A DNA stretch of 64,000 bases from Chthoniobacter flavus Ellin428 (lineage in GTDB: Bacteria > Verrucomicrobiota > Verrucomicrobiia > Chthoniobacterales > Chthoniobacteraceae), in the NCBI RefSeq assembly GCF_000173075.1, contig NZ_ABVL01000001.1, positions 558,001 through 622,000 of the forward strand, in the 5' to 3' direction. Shown here one piece after another: positions 1 to 9,216 of the stretch. Each line of letters starts with the position of its first letter. Position 1 is the first letter of the stretch. The notes below the pieces were generated by a model. That model did no database searches. It had not been told where the DNA came from and was given only the letters and a program-made list of their open reading frames with translations. A program made the position numbers and the translations under genes.

Positions 1-795
1 CTCGGGCAGACGACGCTCATCGCCACGGAAAAGCTCACCGCCACCGTGCTCGCCGGGAAAAAGATCTTCTACAACGCGGACGATCCGCGCATGTCGGCGG
101 AGGGCTACATCAGCTGCGCCACGTGCCATCTCGATGGCGGGAGCGACGGCCGGACCTGGGACTTCACTGATCGCGGGGAAGGCTTCCGCCAGACGATCAC
201 GCTGCTCGGCCGCTCCGGCACCGGCAATGGGCCGGTCCACTGGACGGGTAACTTCGACGAGATCCAGGATTTCGAAATCGATATTCGCAATGCCTTCGGC
301 GGGTCCGGATTCATCACCAACGGCACGCCGAACCCATCGCTCGGCGCCTCGAACGCGGGGCGCAGCGCCGACCTCGACGCGCTCGCTGCCTACGTCTCGT
401 CGCTGAACGCCTATCCGAAGAGCCCGTATCGGAACGCCGATGGCAGCAATACCGCGGCGGCGATCAACGGCGCCCAACACTTCCAGGACAAAGGTTGTGC
501 GACCTGCCACAGCGGCACGAACTTCACCGACAGCGCAGTGAACCTGCTCCACGATGTGGGGACGATCAGCACGGCCTCCGGGAAACGCCTCGGACAAACG
601 CTCACCGGCTTCGACACGCCAACGCTGCGTGGGGTCTGGCAGACGGGGCCGTACCTGCATCGCGGCCAGGCCGCGGACCTACCTTCCGTCTTCAACACCA
701 CCAACGCGCCCACCGGCAAGGGCCACGACCGCTTCCGCGAACTGACGGCAACCGAGCAGAATGAGCTGATCGAGTTCCTTCTCGAGCTGGAGTGA
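1..795 (+). CDS. Di-haem cytochrome c peroxidase/MauG-like protein, C-terminal part
   Basis: The frame is open to the first base of the window, so the 5' end is missing and the GTG at 46 is not a reliable start. Two CATCH haem c attachment motifs are visible, one near codon 40 and one near codon 170, with an intervening stretch (LGRSGTGNGPVHWTGNFDEI) of the kind seen in cytochrome c peroxidase/MauG-like di-haem proteins. A late segment (FDTPTLRGVWQTGPYLHRG) resembles the distal region after the second haem in that family. The protein would act in the periplasm in electron transfer or peroxide reduction. Which member of the family it is cannot be told without the N-terminus. The gene ends just before a GC-rich palindrome that may terminate it. 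Confidence 0.75.
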   Translation, partial: LGQTTLIATEKLTATVLAGKKIFYNADDPRMSAEGYISCATCHLDGGSDGRTWDFTDRGEGFRQTITLLGRSGTGNGPVHWTGNFDEIQDFEIDIRNAFGGSGFITNGTPNPSLGASNAGRSADLDALAAYVSSLNAYPKSPYRNADGSNTAAAINGAQHFQDKGCATCHSGTNFTDSAVNLLHDVGTISTASGKRLGQTLTGFDTPTLRGVWQTGPYLHRGQAADLPSVFNTTNAPTGKGHDRFRELTATEQNELIEFLLELE

Positions 796-801
796 AGATA
801 T

Positions 802-823
802 AGCCGCCGGCGGAGAGGCGGCT
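802..823. repeat. GC-rich palindrome after the cytochrome gene
   Basis: AGCCGCC at 802-808 pairs with GGCGGCT at 817-823 around an 8-base loop. It lies 7 bases after the stop codon, so it may act as a transcription terminator, although there is no T-run. It resembles the palindromic spacers elsewhere in the window in style but not in sequence. Confidence 0.5.
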
Positions 824-1428
824 GTGCCAGCCTCTTGTCACACCCCAATCCCACGCCGGTTGGGTAGCGATTTCCACATTGGAATCGATCCGCTCCCACG
901 GTCCTGATGTTTCCCTGCATCTCGGCGAATATCTCGTCGGAATTCCCCCGGGCGCCATGGTGCCGGGGTGGGGGCGTTGTGAGGGCGCCGTCGGTTTCCC
1001 TGAAAAATTCTCAAAAAGTCTCTTGCATGAATTCGCGCCTGCCCTTACACATCTCGTCCCCTTTCGCGCTCTCTTGAGTCTCTACTCAACGCTCTCGCGG
1101 CTCCGGTCTCAGGCCGGTGGCTTCGCGACGTCGGGTGAAGCCAAAACGGAGCCGGTGAGGGGAAGAGCGCGGTGCTGAAAGGCGTCGCCAAAAGATCAGA
1201 CGATCGAACCGACAATACCGCGAGGGATTGGCGAAGAGGATCGAAGATCGACCCAGACAACGTCGGGAGATGTTGCTCCGAGTGCGCTGAGAGGCGCGCA
1301 GAAATCGCAGCCGAAGCCGCGAGGCGGAGGTTGTGGATTCGCAGAAAAAACGCGAATGCGAAGAAAATAGCTTGCGCCGCAAGTGAAAACTCCTAGTGTC
1401 CGCGCTCCCCGCTCCCGGCGGACGCTGC

Positions 1429-1453
1429 AAAAATGCCCGCCCCGGCGGGTTTT
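1429..1453 (+). terminator. Terminator-like hairpin in the rpsL leader
   Basis: An A-run (1429-1433) is followed by CCCGC (1436-1440), a 4-base loop, GCGGG (1445-1449) and TTTT (1450-1453). The hairpin lies 130 bases before the rpsL ATG and downstream of the only promoter-like sequence noticed. It could be an attenuator for the ribosomal cluster or the end of an unseen upstream transcript. A second hairpin at 1398-1423 (GTCCGC/GCGGAC) sits just before it. Confidence 0.45.
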
Positions 1454-1583
1454 CTAGTCTCTACGTTCTGCCGAAAGCGGATGCGGAGACCTCGCGGTGA
1501 AAGCCGTGAACGAAGGTGGCTGAAGGGCCGCCAAGTGTGGCGCCAGTCGCCGAAAGCTGCAGACCCAAAAACAATTTTCCACA

Positions 1584-1997
1584 ATGCCAACGATCAACCA
1601 GCTCGTCCGTAAAGGTCGCTCCAAAGTGACGGTGAAATCCAAGTCGCCGGCGCTGACCAATTGCCCGCAACGCCGTGGCGTGTGCGTGCAGGTCATGACT
1701 CGCACCCCGAAGAAGCCGAACTCCGCGCTTCGTAAAGTTGCCAAGGTGCGCCTCACGAACGGGCAGGAAGTGATCGCTTACATCCCCGGCGAAGGTCACA
1801 ACCTCCAGGAGCACTCGATCGTTCTCGTTCGCGGTGGTCGTGTGAAGGATCTTCCGGGTGTTCGTTATCATATCGTCCGCGGCACGCTCGACGCCCTTGG
1901 CGTTGATGGCCGCCGTCGCAGCCGTTCCAAATACGGTGCGAAGCGTCCGAAGGCTGGCGCCGAAGCCGCCGCTGCCGGCAAGGGCAAGAAGAAGTAA
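1584..1997 (+). CDS. rpsL: 30S ribosomal protein S12
   Basis: S12 sits at the decoding centre of the small subunit and controls tRNA selection accuracy. The 137-residue product has the family signature [17 protein letters not shown] (from residue 41) and the loop [13 protein letters not shown], with the lysines at 43/44 and 88 whose substitution gives streptomycin resistance, so the protein is of the sensitive type. The aspartate after K88 (the methylthiolated residue in many bacteria) is present. The C-terminus has an Ala/Lys tail. It is the first gene of the ribosomal cluster, 36 bases before rpsG. Confidence 0.98.
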   Translation: MPTINQLVRKGRSKVTVKSKSPALTNCPQRRGVCVQVMTRTPKKPNSALRKVAKVRLTNGQEVIAYIPGEGHNLQEHSIVLVRGGRVKDLPGVRYHIVRGTLDALGVDGRRRSRSKYGAKRPKAGAEAAAAGKGKKK

Positions 1998-2032
1998 TCC
2001 ACTTTCCACTCTCACTTAACCACTTTTAGACC

Positions 2033-2506
2033 ATGTCCCGTCGTCGTCGCGTTATTCACAAGGAAGAGAAGCTGGATGGCCGTTACCACAGCCCGGTGGT
2101 GGCCCGTTTGATCAGCACGGTCATGCACAGCGGCAAGAAGTCGCTGGCCGAACGTATCGTTTATACCGCGATCGAAGAAACCCGCACGGGGACAGACGCG
2201 GTCGACCCGTTGGAGATCCTGCACAAGGCGATCGACAACGTGAAGCCCCGCCTCGAGGTGAAGAGCCGCCGCGTGGGTGGCGCCACCTACCAGGTGCCGA
2301 TGGAAGTCCCGCCGGCCCGCCAGCTCGCTCTCGCGATGCGCTGGATCGTCTCGTATGCACAAGGCCGTAAGAACGTGCCGCTCGTGAAGGCGCTCGCCTC
2401 GGAGCTCAAGGAAGCGGCAAACGGCCAGGGCAATGCGATCAAGAAGCGCGACGACACGCACAAGATGGCTCAGGCCAACCGCGCGTTTGCTCACTTCCGC
2501 TTTTAA
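2033..2506 (+). CDS. rpsG: 30S ribosomal protein S7
   Basis: S7 starts assembly of the 30S head by binding the 3' domain of 16S rRNA. At 157 residues the length is standard, and the family pattern is clear: MSRRRR at the start, ARLISTVMHSGKKSLAERIVY, then VGGATYQVPMEV and a basic C-terminal end (MAQANRAFAHFRF). It lies between rpsL and fusA, the usual str-operon order. Confidence 0.98.
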   Translation: MSRRRRVIHKEEKLDGRYHSPVVARLISTVMHSGKKSLAERIVYTAIEETRTGTDAVDPLEILHKAIDNVKPRLEVKSRRVGGATYQVPMEVPPARQLALAMRWIVSYAQGRKNVPLVKALASELKEAANGQGNAIKKRDDTHKMAQANRAFAHFRF

Positions 2507-2545
2507 TTTCACCCCAGTAACGACGCCACTTAACTGACAAAGCTT

Positions 2546-4714
2546 ATGTCGACCGCCGCTGCTGCTCCAGCTACTGCTTCCCTGAACTCGCCGAACCGCC
2601 CGTACCCGCTCGAGCGGACACGCAACATCGGCATTGCTGCGCACATCGATGCGGGCAAGACCACGCTCACCGAGCGTATTCTCTTCTACACCGGCATGAT
2701 CCACAAGATCGGTGAGGTGCACGAAGGCACGACCGTGACGGACTGGATGGAACAGGAGCGCGAGCGTGGCATCACCATCACCTCGGCGGCGACGACTTGC
2801 TACTGGCAGCAGCGCAACGAAGAGGGTGTCTACAAGATTTTTTCCGGCATCAAGCAGCGCGTTAATATCATCGACACTCCCGGCCACGTGGACTTCACGG
2901 CCGAAGTGGAGCGCTCCCTGCGCGTGCTGGACGGTGCGATCGCCGTGTTCTGCGGTGTGGCCGGTGTGCAGCCTCAGTCTGAGACCGTTTGGCGCCAGGC
3001 CACCAAGTATGGCGTGCCGCGCATCGCGTTCGTCAATAAGATGGACCGCACGGGTGCAAACTTTAACAACGCCATCAACGACATGCGCACGAAGCTCCGT
3101 GCGAATGCCTGGCCGATCCTCATCCCCATTGGGTCGGAAGATCAGTTGAAGGGCCAGTACGATGTCGTCAACAAGAAGGCGATCATCTATCTCGACGACA
3201 AGGAGATGGGTTCGAACTACAAGATCGAAGAGATCCCGGCGGAAGCCAAGGATCTGGTCGATGCCGCTTACCTGGACCTCGTCGAGCAGATCTCCAACAT
3301 CGACGACGAAATCGGCGAACTGATCCTCGAGGAAAAGCCGGTGACCAAGGAAATCCTCAAGGCAGGCATCCGTCGCCAGACCATCGCGAACAAGTTCGTC
3401 CCGGTCGTCGGTGGTTCCGCTTTCAAGAACAAAGGTGTGCAGTATCTCGTCGATGCGGTCGTCGATTATCTCCCGAGCCCGCTCGACATTCCTCCGGCCA
3501 AGGGGATGAACCCGGACGACAGTTCCGCGATGGACGTGATCACGGACGACAACGGCACCTTTTGCTCGCTGGCGTTCAAGCTCTGGGCGGACCCGTTCGT
3601 CGGCAAGCTGGTCTTCTTCCGCGTGTATTCCGGCACCCTTTCGAAGGGCGACAACGTTTACAACCCGCGCACCAACAAGCGCGAGCGCATCAGCCGCCTC
3701 ATCCAGATTTCCGCCGACAAGCGCGAAGACATCGACACGGTGTATTCCGGTGACATCGCCGCCATCGTCGGTATCAAGAACATCACCACCGGTGATACGC
3801 TTTGCGACGAAGATCATCCCGTGCTCCTCGAGCCGCCGTCGTTCCCTGACCCGGTTATCTCGATGTCCATCGAGCCGAAGACCAAGGTCGACCAGGAAAA
3901 GATGGGCGTCGCTCTCCAGCGCCTCTCCGAAGAAGATCCGACCTTCCGCGTCTTCACCAACGAAGAGACCGGCCAGACGATCATCGCCGGCATGGGCGAG
4001 CTTCACCTCGAAATCATTCGCGATCGTATGCTCCGCGAGTTCAAGGTGGAAGCGAACTCCGGCAAGCCGCAGATCGCCTACCGCGAAACGATCACCAAAG
4101 CCGCGCACGGCGTCGGTCGCCTCGTCAAGCAGTCCGGTGGCCGTGGTCAATACGGTCACGTCGAAGTCGACGTCCGTCCCGCCGAGAAGGGCAAGGGCCA
4201 CATCGTTGAAAACAAGATCGTCGGCGGCACCATTCCGAAAGACTACATCCCGGCGGTCAAGAAGGGCATCGAAGAAGCCGTTCTCAATGGCGTGCTCGGT
4301 GGTTACCCGGTGATCGACGTCGAAATCGACATCGTCTTCGGCAGCTATCACGAAGTCGACTCGAACGAAATGGCCTTCAAGATGGCCGCCATCTTCGCGG
4401 TGAAGGATGCCTTCAAGAACGGCAATTCGATCCTCCTGGAACCGATCATGAAGGTCGAGAACAGCACCCCGGAAGAATTCCAGGGCGACATCATGGGCGA
4501 CCTCAATCGCCGCCGCGGTGTCATCAAGGGCATCGAAAACAAGGTCGGTCTCTCGATCGTCAACGCCGACGTTCCGCTCGCGGAAATGTTCGGTTACGCC
4601 ACGGCGATCCGCTCGCTCTCGAAGGGCCGCTCCAGCTACTCGATGGAGCCCTCGCACTTCGAGCAGGTGCCGGAGAACGTCAAGACCGCCGTGCTCGACC
4701 AGAAGAGCAAGTAA
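2546..4714 (+). CDS. fusA: Translation elongation factor G
   Basis: EF-G is the GTPase that drives translocation and, with RRF, ribosome recycling. The 722-residue protein shows all GTPase motifs: G1 [15 protein letters not shown]2 region [13 protein letters not shown]3 DTPGHVDF and G4 NKMDRTGAN. Domains II-V follow, with [15 protein letters not shown] near the C-terminus. A 12-residue Ala-rich extension ([12 protein letters not shown]) precedes the conserved start. In many bacteria tuf follows fusA; here the next gene is rpsJ after 53 bases, so EF-Tu must be encoded elsewhere. Confidence 0.98.
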   Translation: MSTAAAAPATASLNSPNRPYPLERTRNIGIAAHIDAGKTTLTERILFYTGMIHKIGEVHEGTTVTDWMEQERERGITITSAATTCYWQQRNEEGVYKIFSGIKQRVNIIDTPGHVDFTAEVERSLRVLDGAIAVFCGVAGVQPQSETVWRQATKYGVPRIAFVNKMDRTGANFNNAINDMRTKLRANAWPILIPIGSEDQLKGQYDVVNKKAIIYLDDKEMGSNYKIEEIPAEAKDLVDAAYLDLVEQISNIDDEIGELILEEKPVTKEILKAGIRRQTIANKFVPVVGGSAFKNKGVQYLVDAVVDYLPSPLDIPPAKGMNPDDSSAMDVITDDNGTFCSLAFKLWADPFVGKLVFFRVYSGTLSKGDNVYNPRTNKRERISRLIQISADKREDIDTVYSGDIAAIVGIKNITTGDTLCDEDHPVLLEPPSFPDPVISMSIEPKTKVDQEKMGVALQRLSEEDPTFRVFTNEETGQTIIAGMGELHLEIIRDRMLREFKVEANSGKPQIAYRETITKAAHGVGRLVKQSGGRGQYGHVEVDVRPAEKGKGHIVENKIVGGTIPKDYIPAVKKGIEEAVLNGVLGGYPVIDVEIDIVFGSYHEVDSNEMAFKMAAIFAVKDAFKNGNSILLEPIMKVENSTPEEFQGDIMGDLNRRRGVIKGIENKVGLSIVNADVPLAEMFGYATAIRSLSKGRSSYSMEPSHFEQVPENVKTAVLDQKSK

Positions 4715-4767
4715 GGCCGGCCTAAACCCCTAACAATCTCAACTTAACCTACTAACCACTTTACGCT

Positions 4768-5076
4768 ATGACCGGACAACGCATTCGCATCCGACTCAAG
4801 GCTTTCGACTTCCGCATGCTCGACCAATCGTCGGCGGAAATTGTCGAGACCGCCAAGCGCACCGGCGCCAAGGTCGCGGGCCCTATTCCGCTCCCGACCC
4901 GTATCGAAAAATTCACCGTGAACCGGTCCCCGCACGTGGACAAAAAGTCCATGGACCAGTTCGAAGTCCGCACCCACAAGCGCCTGCTCGACATCATCGA
5001 GCCGACCGCCAAGACGGTGGACGAGCTCAAGAAGCTCAACCTCCCGGCTGGCGTGGATATCACCATCAAGATCTGA
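4768..5076 (+). CDS. rpsJ: 30S ribosomal protein S10
   Basis: S10 is a 30S head protein and, as NusE, an antitermination factor. The 102-residue product has the expected [16 protein letters not shown] start, the exposed loop [21 protein letters not shown] and the [13 protein letters not shown] segment. It opens the S10 block, which continues directly into rplC 20 bases later. Confidence 0.98.
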   Translation: MTGQRIRIRLKAFDFRMLDQSSAEIVETAKRTGAKVAGPIPLPTRIEKFTVNRSPHVDKKSMDQFEVRTHKRLLDIIEPTAKTVDELKKLNLPAGVDITIKI

Positions 5077-5096
5077 CCCTTTCGCCCGACTAAGAC

Positions 5097-5744
5097 ATGA
5101 AGATTGGACTCCTAGGCAAAAAGATCGGGATGACCCGAGTGTATGACGACAAGGGCAAAGCTACGCCCGTGACCGTCATCGAAGCCGGCGGCAATACCGT
5201 TCTGCAAACCAAGACGCAGGAAAACGACGGCTACGTCGGCGTGCAGGTTGGTTTCGACGTGCAAAAAGAACAGCGTGTGACGCAGCCGCTGCTCGGTCAT
5301 TTCAAGAAGGCTGGTTCCGAGCCGAAGAAGCTCGTGAAGGAATTCCGCCTCCCGGACGACGTCAAGCTGGACGGCGCGCTCGACCTCAGCGTCTCCCAGT
5401 TCGCCGTCGGCGACGTAGTGGACGTGATCGGTCGCTCAAAGGGCAAAGGCTTCCAGGGCGTCATCCGCAAGCACAACATGGCGGGGCAGGGGGCTTCCCA
5501 CGGTTCCATGATGCACCGCCGGAACGGCGCCATCGGCAACCGTTCGACCCCGGGCCGCATTTGGAAGAACATGGGCATGCCTGGTCACATGGGTGACGAG
5601 CGCGTGACCGTGCAAAACCTCAAGGTGGTGCAGGTCCGTCCTGAAGAAGGCGTGATCCTGATCAGCGGCGCGGTGCCCGGTGCGAATGGCACCTACATCG
5701 TGATCCGTCCCGCCAAAAAAGCCAAACAGGAGGCTGCAAAGTAA
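5097..5744 (+). CDS. rplC: 50S ribosomal protein L3
   Basis: L3 binds the 3' end of 23S rRNA early in assembly and reaches towards the peptidyl transferase centre. The 215-residue sequence begins [13 protein letters not shown] and has the central loop [22 protein letters not shown] and the segment [23 protein letters not shown], all diagnostic. It is followed after 6 bases by rplD. Confidence 0.98.
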   Translation: MKIGLLGKKIGMTRVYDDKGKATPVTVIEAGGNTVLQTKTQENDGYVGVQVGFDVQKEQRVTQPLLGHFKKAGSEPKKLVKEFRLPDDVKLDGALDLSVSQFAVGDVVDVIGRSKGKGFQGVIRKHNMAGQGASHGSMMHRRNGAIGNRSTPGRIWKNMGMPGHMGDERVTVQNLKVVQVRPEEGVILISGAVPGANGTYIVIRPAKKAKQEAAK

Positions 5745-5750
5745 CGATTT

Positions 5751-6362
5751 ATGGCAGCGAAAGTTCTCACCGTAGAAGCCGCCAAGGCGGCGAAGATCGA
5801 AGTCGTGGAAAACGGCAAGTATAGCCAGGTCATCCATGACACTGTGACCGCCCTGCGCGCCAATCGCCGCAGCGGCACCGCCTCGGTCAAGACCAAGGCG
5901 ACCGTCAATGGCTCGGGCGCCAAGCCCTGGCGCCAGAAAGGCACGGGCCGCGCCCGCGCCGGTTACAAGTCCAGCCCCGTTTGGGTGGGTGGCGGCGTCG
6001 TGTTCGGCCCGCATCCGCGTGACTATTCCAAGAAGGTGGCCAAGAGCGTGAAGAAGCTCGCCTTGCGCAAGGCGCTGAGCGAGCGGATCAAGTCCGGCGA
6101 CGTTTTCATCGTCGACGAGTTCGCGATCAAGGAGCCGAAGACGAAGCAATTCGCCGCGGCCATCGCCCTGATCACCGAAGAGCCGAAGACGCTGGTCGTT
6201 TCCGCCGCCTTCGACAAGAATACCTACCTCTCGGCCCGCAACGTCCAGCCGGCGCAGCTCATCACCGCCTCTGAAGTGAACACCGAGCAACTCCTCAACT
6301 TCCGCAAGATCGTCATCACCAACGACGGTCTCGCTCAAATAGCCGACCGCCTCGCCAAGTAA
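5751..6362 (+). CDS. rplD: 50S ribosomal protein L4
   Basis: L4 lines the exit tunnel and in enterobacteria also represses its own operon. The 203-residue product has the long loop signature NGSGAKPWRQKGTGRARAGY followed by VWVGGGVVFGPHPRDYSKKV, which contacts 23S rRNA. The last codons run up to the rplW start (1 base between stop and ATG), so translation is probably coupled. Confidence 0.97.
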   Translation: MAAKVLTVEAAKAAKIEVVENGKYSQVIHDTVTALRANRRSGTASVKTKATVNGSGAKPWRQKGTGRARAGYKSSPVWVGGGVVFGPHPRDYSKKVAKSVKKLALRKALSERIKSGDVFIVDEFAIKEPKTKQFAAAIALITEEPKTLVVSAAFDKNTYLSARNVQPAQLITASEVNTEQLLNFRKIVITNDGLAQIADRLAK

Positions 6363-6363
6363 C

Positions 6364-6648
6364 ATGAACGAGCCCTACGACATTATCGATACGGTTCGCC
6401 TGACGGAAAAGGCGACGCTCCTCGCGGAGAAAGAAAACAAGTACGTCTTCCGTGTGAAGCCGCACGCGAACAAGACCCAGATCAAGCAGGCCATCGAACG
6501 CCTCTTCAAGAAGACCGTCGTTGCGGTGAATACCTGTAACTACGCCGGCAAGAAGAAGCGCGAACGGACCGCCGCCTTCGGCCACAAGTCCGACTGGAAA
6601 AAAGCCATCGTGACCCTCAAGGCCGGTGACAAGATCGAACTCGCCTAA
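6364..6648 (+). CDS. rplW: 50S ribosomal protein L23
   Basis: L23 lies at the tunnel exit and is the docking site for trigger factor and SRP. The 94-residue sequence has the family pattern RLTEKATLLAEKENKYVFRV, then ANKTQIKQAIERLF and VNTCNYAGKKKR. The length is normal. It starts immediately after rplD. Confidence 0.96.
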   Translation: MNEPYDIIDTVRLTEKATLLAEKENKYVFRVKPHANKTQIKQAIERLFKKTVVAVNTCNYAGKKKRERTAAFGHKSDWKKAIVTLKAGDKIELA

Positions 6649-6661
6649 CCCGTAACCAGCC

Positions 6662-7528
6662 ATGGCCCTCAAGACTTTCCGCCCTCTCACCCCGACCAAC
6701 CGCTTCAAGGCGTTGCCGGCGTTCGATGAGATCACCAAGACCAAGCCCGAGAAATCGCTGGTTGTTATCAAGCGCCGCTCCGGTGGCCGCAATAACAACG
6801 GCCGCATCACCTGCCGACACATCGGTGGTGGCCACAAGCAGAAGTACCGGATCATCGACTTCAAGCGCAAGAAGCGCAACGTCGAGGCCGAGGTGAAGGC
6901 GATCGAATACGATCCGAACCGCACCTGCCGCATCGCCCTCCTTCAGTATCCGGACGGTGAGAAGGCTTACATCCTCGCTCCCGTCGGCCTGAACGTCGGT
7001 GACAAGGTCAGCGCCGGTGAAGCCGTCGAGCCCAAGATCGGCAATGCCCTTCCGCTCAGCGCCATCCCGCTCGGCACCGCGATCCATAACGTCGAGCTCG
7101 TCGCGGGCCGAGGCGGCCAGATCGCCCGCAGCGCCGGCCAGTTGGTCATGCTGAACAACCGCGAAGGTGACTACGCGCTGGTCAAGCTGCCCTCCGGCGA
7201 AATCCGCAAGATTCACATCAAGTGCTACGCCACGATCGGCCAGGTCGGTAATACCGAGCACATGAACGTTTCCTCCGGCAAGGCTGGTCGCAGCCGCTGG
7301 CGGGGTGTTCGCCCGACCGTTCGCGGTATGGTGATGAACCCGGTCGATCACCCGATGGGTGGCGGTCAGGGCAAGTCCAAGGGCGGTGGCGGTCGCCATC
7401 ACCCGATGTCGCCCTGGGGCCAGCTGGCGAAGGGTTTCAAGACCCGCCGCAAGCACAAGCCGAGCAACAGCTTCATTATCGAACGTCGCAAGTCGAAGAA
7501 GAAAAGCCAAGTAACCACTGATTACTAA
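6662..7528 (+). CDS. rplB: 50S ribosomal protein L2
   Basis: L2 is a core 23S rRNA-binding protein close to the peptidyl transferase centre. The 288-residue product carries [20 protein letters not shown] near the N-terminus and, near the C-terminus, [20 protein letters not shown] and RHHPMSPWG with the conserved histidine region. The stop is inside the first of two ACTGATTACTAA repeats that form the spacer to rpsS. Confidence 0.98.
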   Translation: MALKTFRPLTPTNRFKALPAFDEITKTKPEKSLVVIKRRSGGRNNNGRITCRHIGGGHKQKYRIIDFKRKKRNVEAEVKAIEYDPNRTCRIALLQYPDGEKAYILAPVGLNVGDKVSAGEAVEPKIGNALPLSAIPLGTAIHNVELVAGRGGQIARSAGQLVMLNNREGDYALVKLPSGEIRKIHIKCYATIGQVGNTEHMNVSSGKAGRSRWRGVRPTVRGMVMNPVDHPMGGGQGKSKGGGGRHHPMSPWGQLAKGFKTRRKHKPSNSFIIERRKSKKKSQVTTDY

Positions 7529-7549
7529 GCACTAAATACTGATTACTAA
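7517..7549 (+). repeat. 12-bp direct repeat in the rplB-rpsS spacer
   Basis: ACTGATTACTAA occurs at 7517-7528 and again at 7538-7549, separated by 9 bases that themselves contain ACTAA. The AT-rich block spans the rplB stop codon and ends 2 bases before the rpsS ATG. No Shine-Dalgarno sequence is visible here. Confidence 0.8.
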
Positions 7550-7551
7550 TT

Positions 7552-7833
7552 ATGGGTCGCTCTCTGAAAAAAGGTCCGGTTTGTTGAACGGACAACCTCT
7601 TCGAAAAAATCGACAAGATGAATGATTCGGGCGCAAAGAAGCCGATCAAGACCTGGTCGCGCCGCTCGATGATCACGCCGGAATTCGTGGGCCACACGTT
7701 CCTGGTGCACAACGGCAAAATTTTTAACTCCGTCTTCGTGACGGAAAACATGGTGGGGCACAAGCTTGGTGAATTTTCGCCCACGCGAATCTTCAAGAAG
7801 CACGGTTCCCACACCGCCAAGGTAGCCAAGTAG
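7552..7833 (+). CDS. rpsS: 30S ribosomal protein S19, interrupted by an in-frame TGA
   Basis: S19 forms a complex with S13 in the 30S head. From ATG 7552 the reading is [11 protein letters not shown] and then TGA at 7585-7587; the same frame then continues as [11 protein letters not shown] and a normal S19 body ([25 protein letters not shown]) to 7833. Removing one base from each of three doubled bases (GG 7578-7579, AA 7587-7588, GG 7590-7591) gives [13 protein letters not shown], the family consensus, and a 92-residue protein. S19 is essential, so these three single-base expansions are most likely sequence errors. The alternative, starting at ATG 7618, would remove the first 22 residues and is unlikely to work. 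Confidence 0.9.
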
Positions 7834-7849
7834 CGCGGATGAAAGTCCC

Positions 7850-8686
7850 ATGTTGAGAAGAATGAAATTCTCGACCCTGGGGCTGAAATGCGCGGCACTG
7901 GTCGCCGGGCTCGGTCTCTTGTCGCTCGAAAGGGCGCAGGGGCAGGCCAAAGGTTCTTTGTCAGAAGTAGATATTGAAAACAGCCAGTTGAAAGTTCTCC
8001 TGGAGAAGTCTCAAGCGAACCTTGAGAAAGCTCAAAAGGATAACAAACAATTGGGTGACGCCCTCGCGGAGAATTCGAAAACGCTGGCTGAGATGAGGCA
8101 AAACCTCGCTCGGTCCATCGGCGAAAGCGAAATCTTCAAGCGAAAGACAATGGAATTGGAGCTGAAGATCGAAGCCCTCGGGCTCGATGCCGGAGGCAGC
8201 AATTCCAAACTCGAAGAGCGATTGCTCTACGCGGTGCGTGATCTGCGCGTGATGGCTGAGGAGAAGAAAAACCTCTCCGAAGTCCTCGTGCAGCTCTCCG
8301 AAGCGGCCCGGCTTTACCAAAAGCTGGCGCCGACGACGAACGCCGACGCGATTGCCACTCTCGAGTCAGCCTTTCGCAAAGCGGATGCCGCGCTCGGTGG
8401 TGCCACACCCAATGCGGTGGAAGCCCTGCCGGTCGAGGCGACGATTTCCGATGGGATGGCGATCAGCGTGCGAGACGATCTCGCGCTGGTCGTGATGAAC
8501 ATCGGGACCAAGCAGGGCGTGAAAGTCGGGATGCCCTTCCAGGTCATCCGCGGCGATCACATCGTCGGCAGTGTCCGGGTAGTAGATGCCCGGGAGAAAA
8601 TCGCCGGCGCCGTTATTCAAGATCTGACGACCGATAAAGATCGAATTAAAGTGGGGGACCGCTTAAAAGTGGAAGCCCATCGTTAA
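7850..8686 (+). CDS. Exported coiled-coil protein embedded in the ribosomal cluster
   Basis: This 278-residue protein has no place in any standard ribosomal operon. It starts with an N-terminal signal peptide (MKFSTLGLKCAALVAGLGLL at residues 5-24, then AQGQA), so it should be exported. Residues about 40-150 are heptad-rich coiled coil (LKVLLEKSQANLEKAQKDN and onward). The last 80 residues are a beta-rich domain with spaced glycines (MNIGTKQGVKVGMPFQVIRG, ending in KVGDRLKVE), like the small C-terminal barrels of FlgT- or MreC-type envelope proteins. It lies 16 bases after rpsS and 42 before rplV, in the same direction, so it should be co-transcribed with them. The function is unknown; an envelope role is inferred only from the signal and folds. 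ATG 7862 is an equally good start. Confidence 0.85.
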   Translation: MLRRMKFSTLGLKCAALVAGLGLLSLERAQGQAKGSLSEVDIENSQLKVLLEKSQANLEKAQKDNKQLGDALAENSKTLAEMRQNLARSIGESEIFKRKTMELELKIEALGLDAGGSNSKLEERLLYAVRDLRVMAEEKKNLSEVLVQLSEAARLYQKLAPTTNADAIATLESAFRKADAALGGATPNAVEALPVEATISDGMAISVRDDLALVVMNIGTKQGVKVGMPFQVIRGDHIVGSVRVVDAREKIAGAVIQDLTTDKDRIKVGDRLKVEAHR

Positions 8687-8728
8687 CCAGCCAATTTTTA
8701 CCTAACCTAACTTAGACGAGCACTTAGC

Positions 8729-9214
8729 ATGCAGATCAAATCCATCCATCGAGGCGCACGCATCTCGGCCTTCAAGGCCCGGGAAGTCACGCGCGAGATC
8801 CAGGGCCTGCCCGTGGCGGCGGCGCTCGACATCCTTGCGTTCACTCCGCGCAAGGCAGCGGTGCTCATTTCCAAGACGCTCAAGAGCGCCGTGGCCAACG
8901 CCGAGAACAACAACAACCTCCGCGCCGAGCGCCTCGTCGTGAAGGAAGCCACGGTTGGCGAAGGCCCGACCTTCAAGCGTTTCCAGCCCAAGGCCCGCGG
9001 TAGCGCCGGCCCTATCCGTAAGCGCACTTCCCACATCCGTATCATCCTTACGGACGAGATCGAAATCACCCCGAAGCGTCAGCCCAAGAAGGCGGCGAAC
9101 AAGAGCAAGGCCTCCAAGCCTGCGGCGAAGAAGAAAGCCGCTGCTCCGGTTGAAACCCCGGCGCCCGCCGCTGAGGCCGCTCCCGCTCCCGAACAGACCA
9201 CTACTCAAGAATAA
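8729..9214 (+). CDS. rplV: 50S ribosomal protein L22 with an Ala/Lys/Pro tail
   Basis: L22 binds domain regions of 23S rRNA and extends a beta-hairpin into the exit tunnel. The first 115 residues are a normal L22 ([40 protein letters not shown], and [18 protein letters not shown]). A tail of about 45 residues follows, first Lys-rich ([18 protein letters not shown]) and then Ala/Pro/Glu-rich. Such tails are not part of the ribosomal fold. rpsC begins 2 bases after the stop. Confidence 0.96.
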   Translation: MQIKSIHRGARISAFKAREVTREIQGLPVAAALDILAFTPRKAAVLISKTLKSAVANAENNNNLRAERLVVKEATVGEGPTFKRFQPKARGSAGPIRKRTSHIRIILTDEIEITPKRQPKKAANKSKASKPAAKKKAAAPVETPAPAAEAAPAPEQTTTQE

Positions 9215-9216
9215 TT

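Larger units (their letters stand above)
796..1583. other. Non-coding gap and rpsL leader
   Basis: No convincing gene is seen in these 788 bases; the short open frames on both strands look like chance. At 802-823 a palindrome (AGCCGCC...GGCGGCT) follows the cytochrome gene. A weak promoter-like pair, TTGCGC at 1372-1377 and TAGTGT at 1394-1399 (16-base spacer), lies in a small perfect palindrome (CTTGCG-C-CGCAAG, 1371-1383). Downstream are two hairpins, 1398-1423 and 1436-1449. The promoter call is tentative because both boxes match the sigma-70 consensus poorly. Confidence 0.5.

Noticed and set aside
2012..4657. 881-codon open frame on the minus strand
   Set aside because: It is antisense to fusA, which has every EF-G motif; long antisense frames are common in GC-rich genes. 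The same applies to the long minus frames at 10973-12580, 38553-40844, 44076-45884 and 45950-48124.
7585..7587. TGA in rpsS as selenocysteine or recoded codon
   Set aside because: S19 has no selenocysteine in any family I know, no SECIS-like hairpin was recognised, and three single-base removals restore the consensus.
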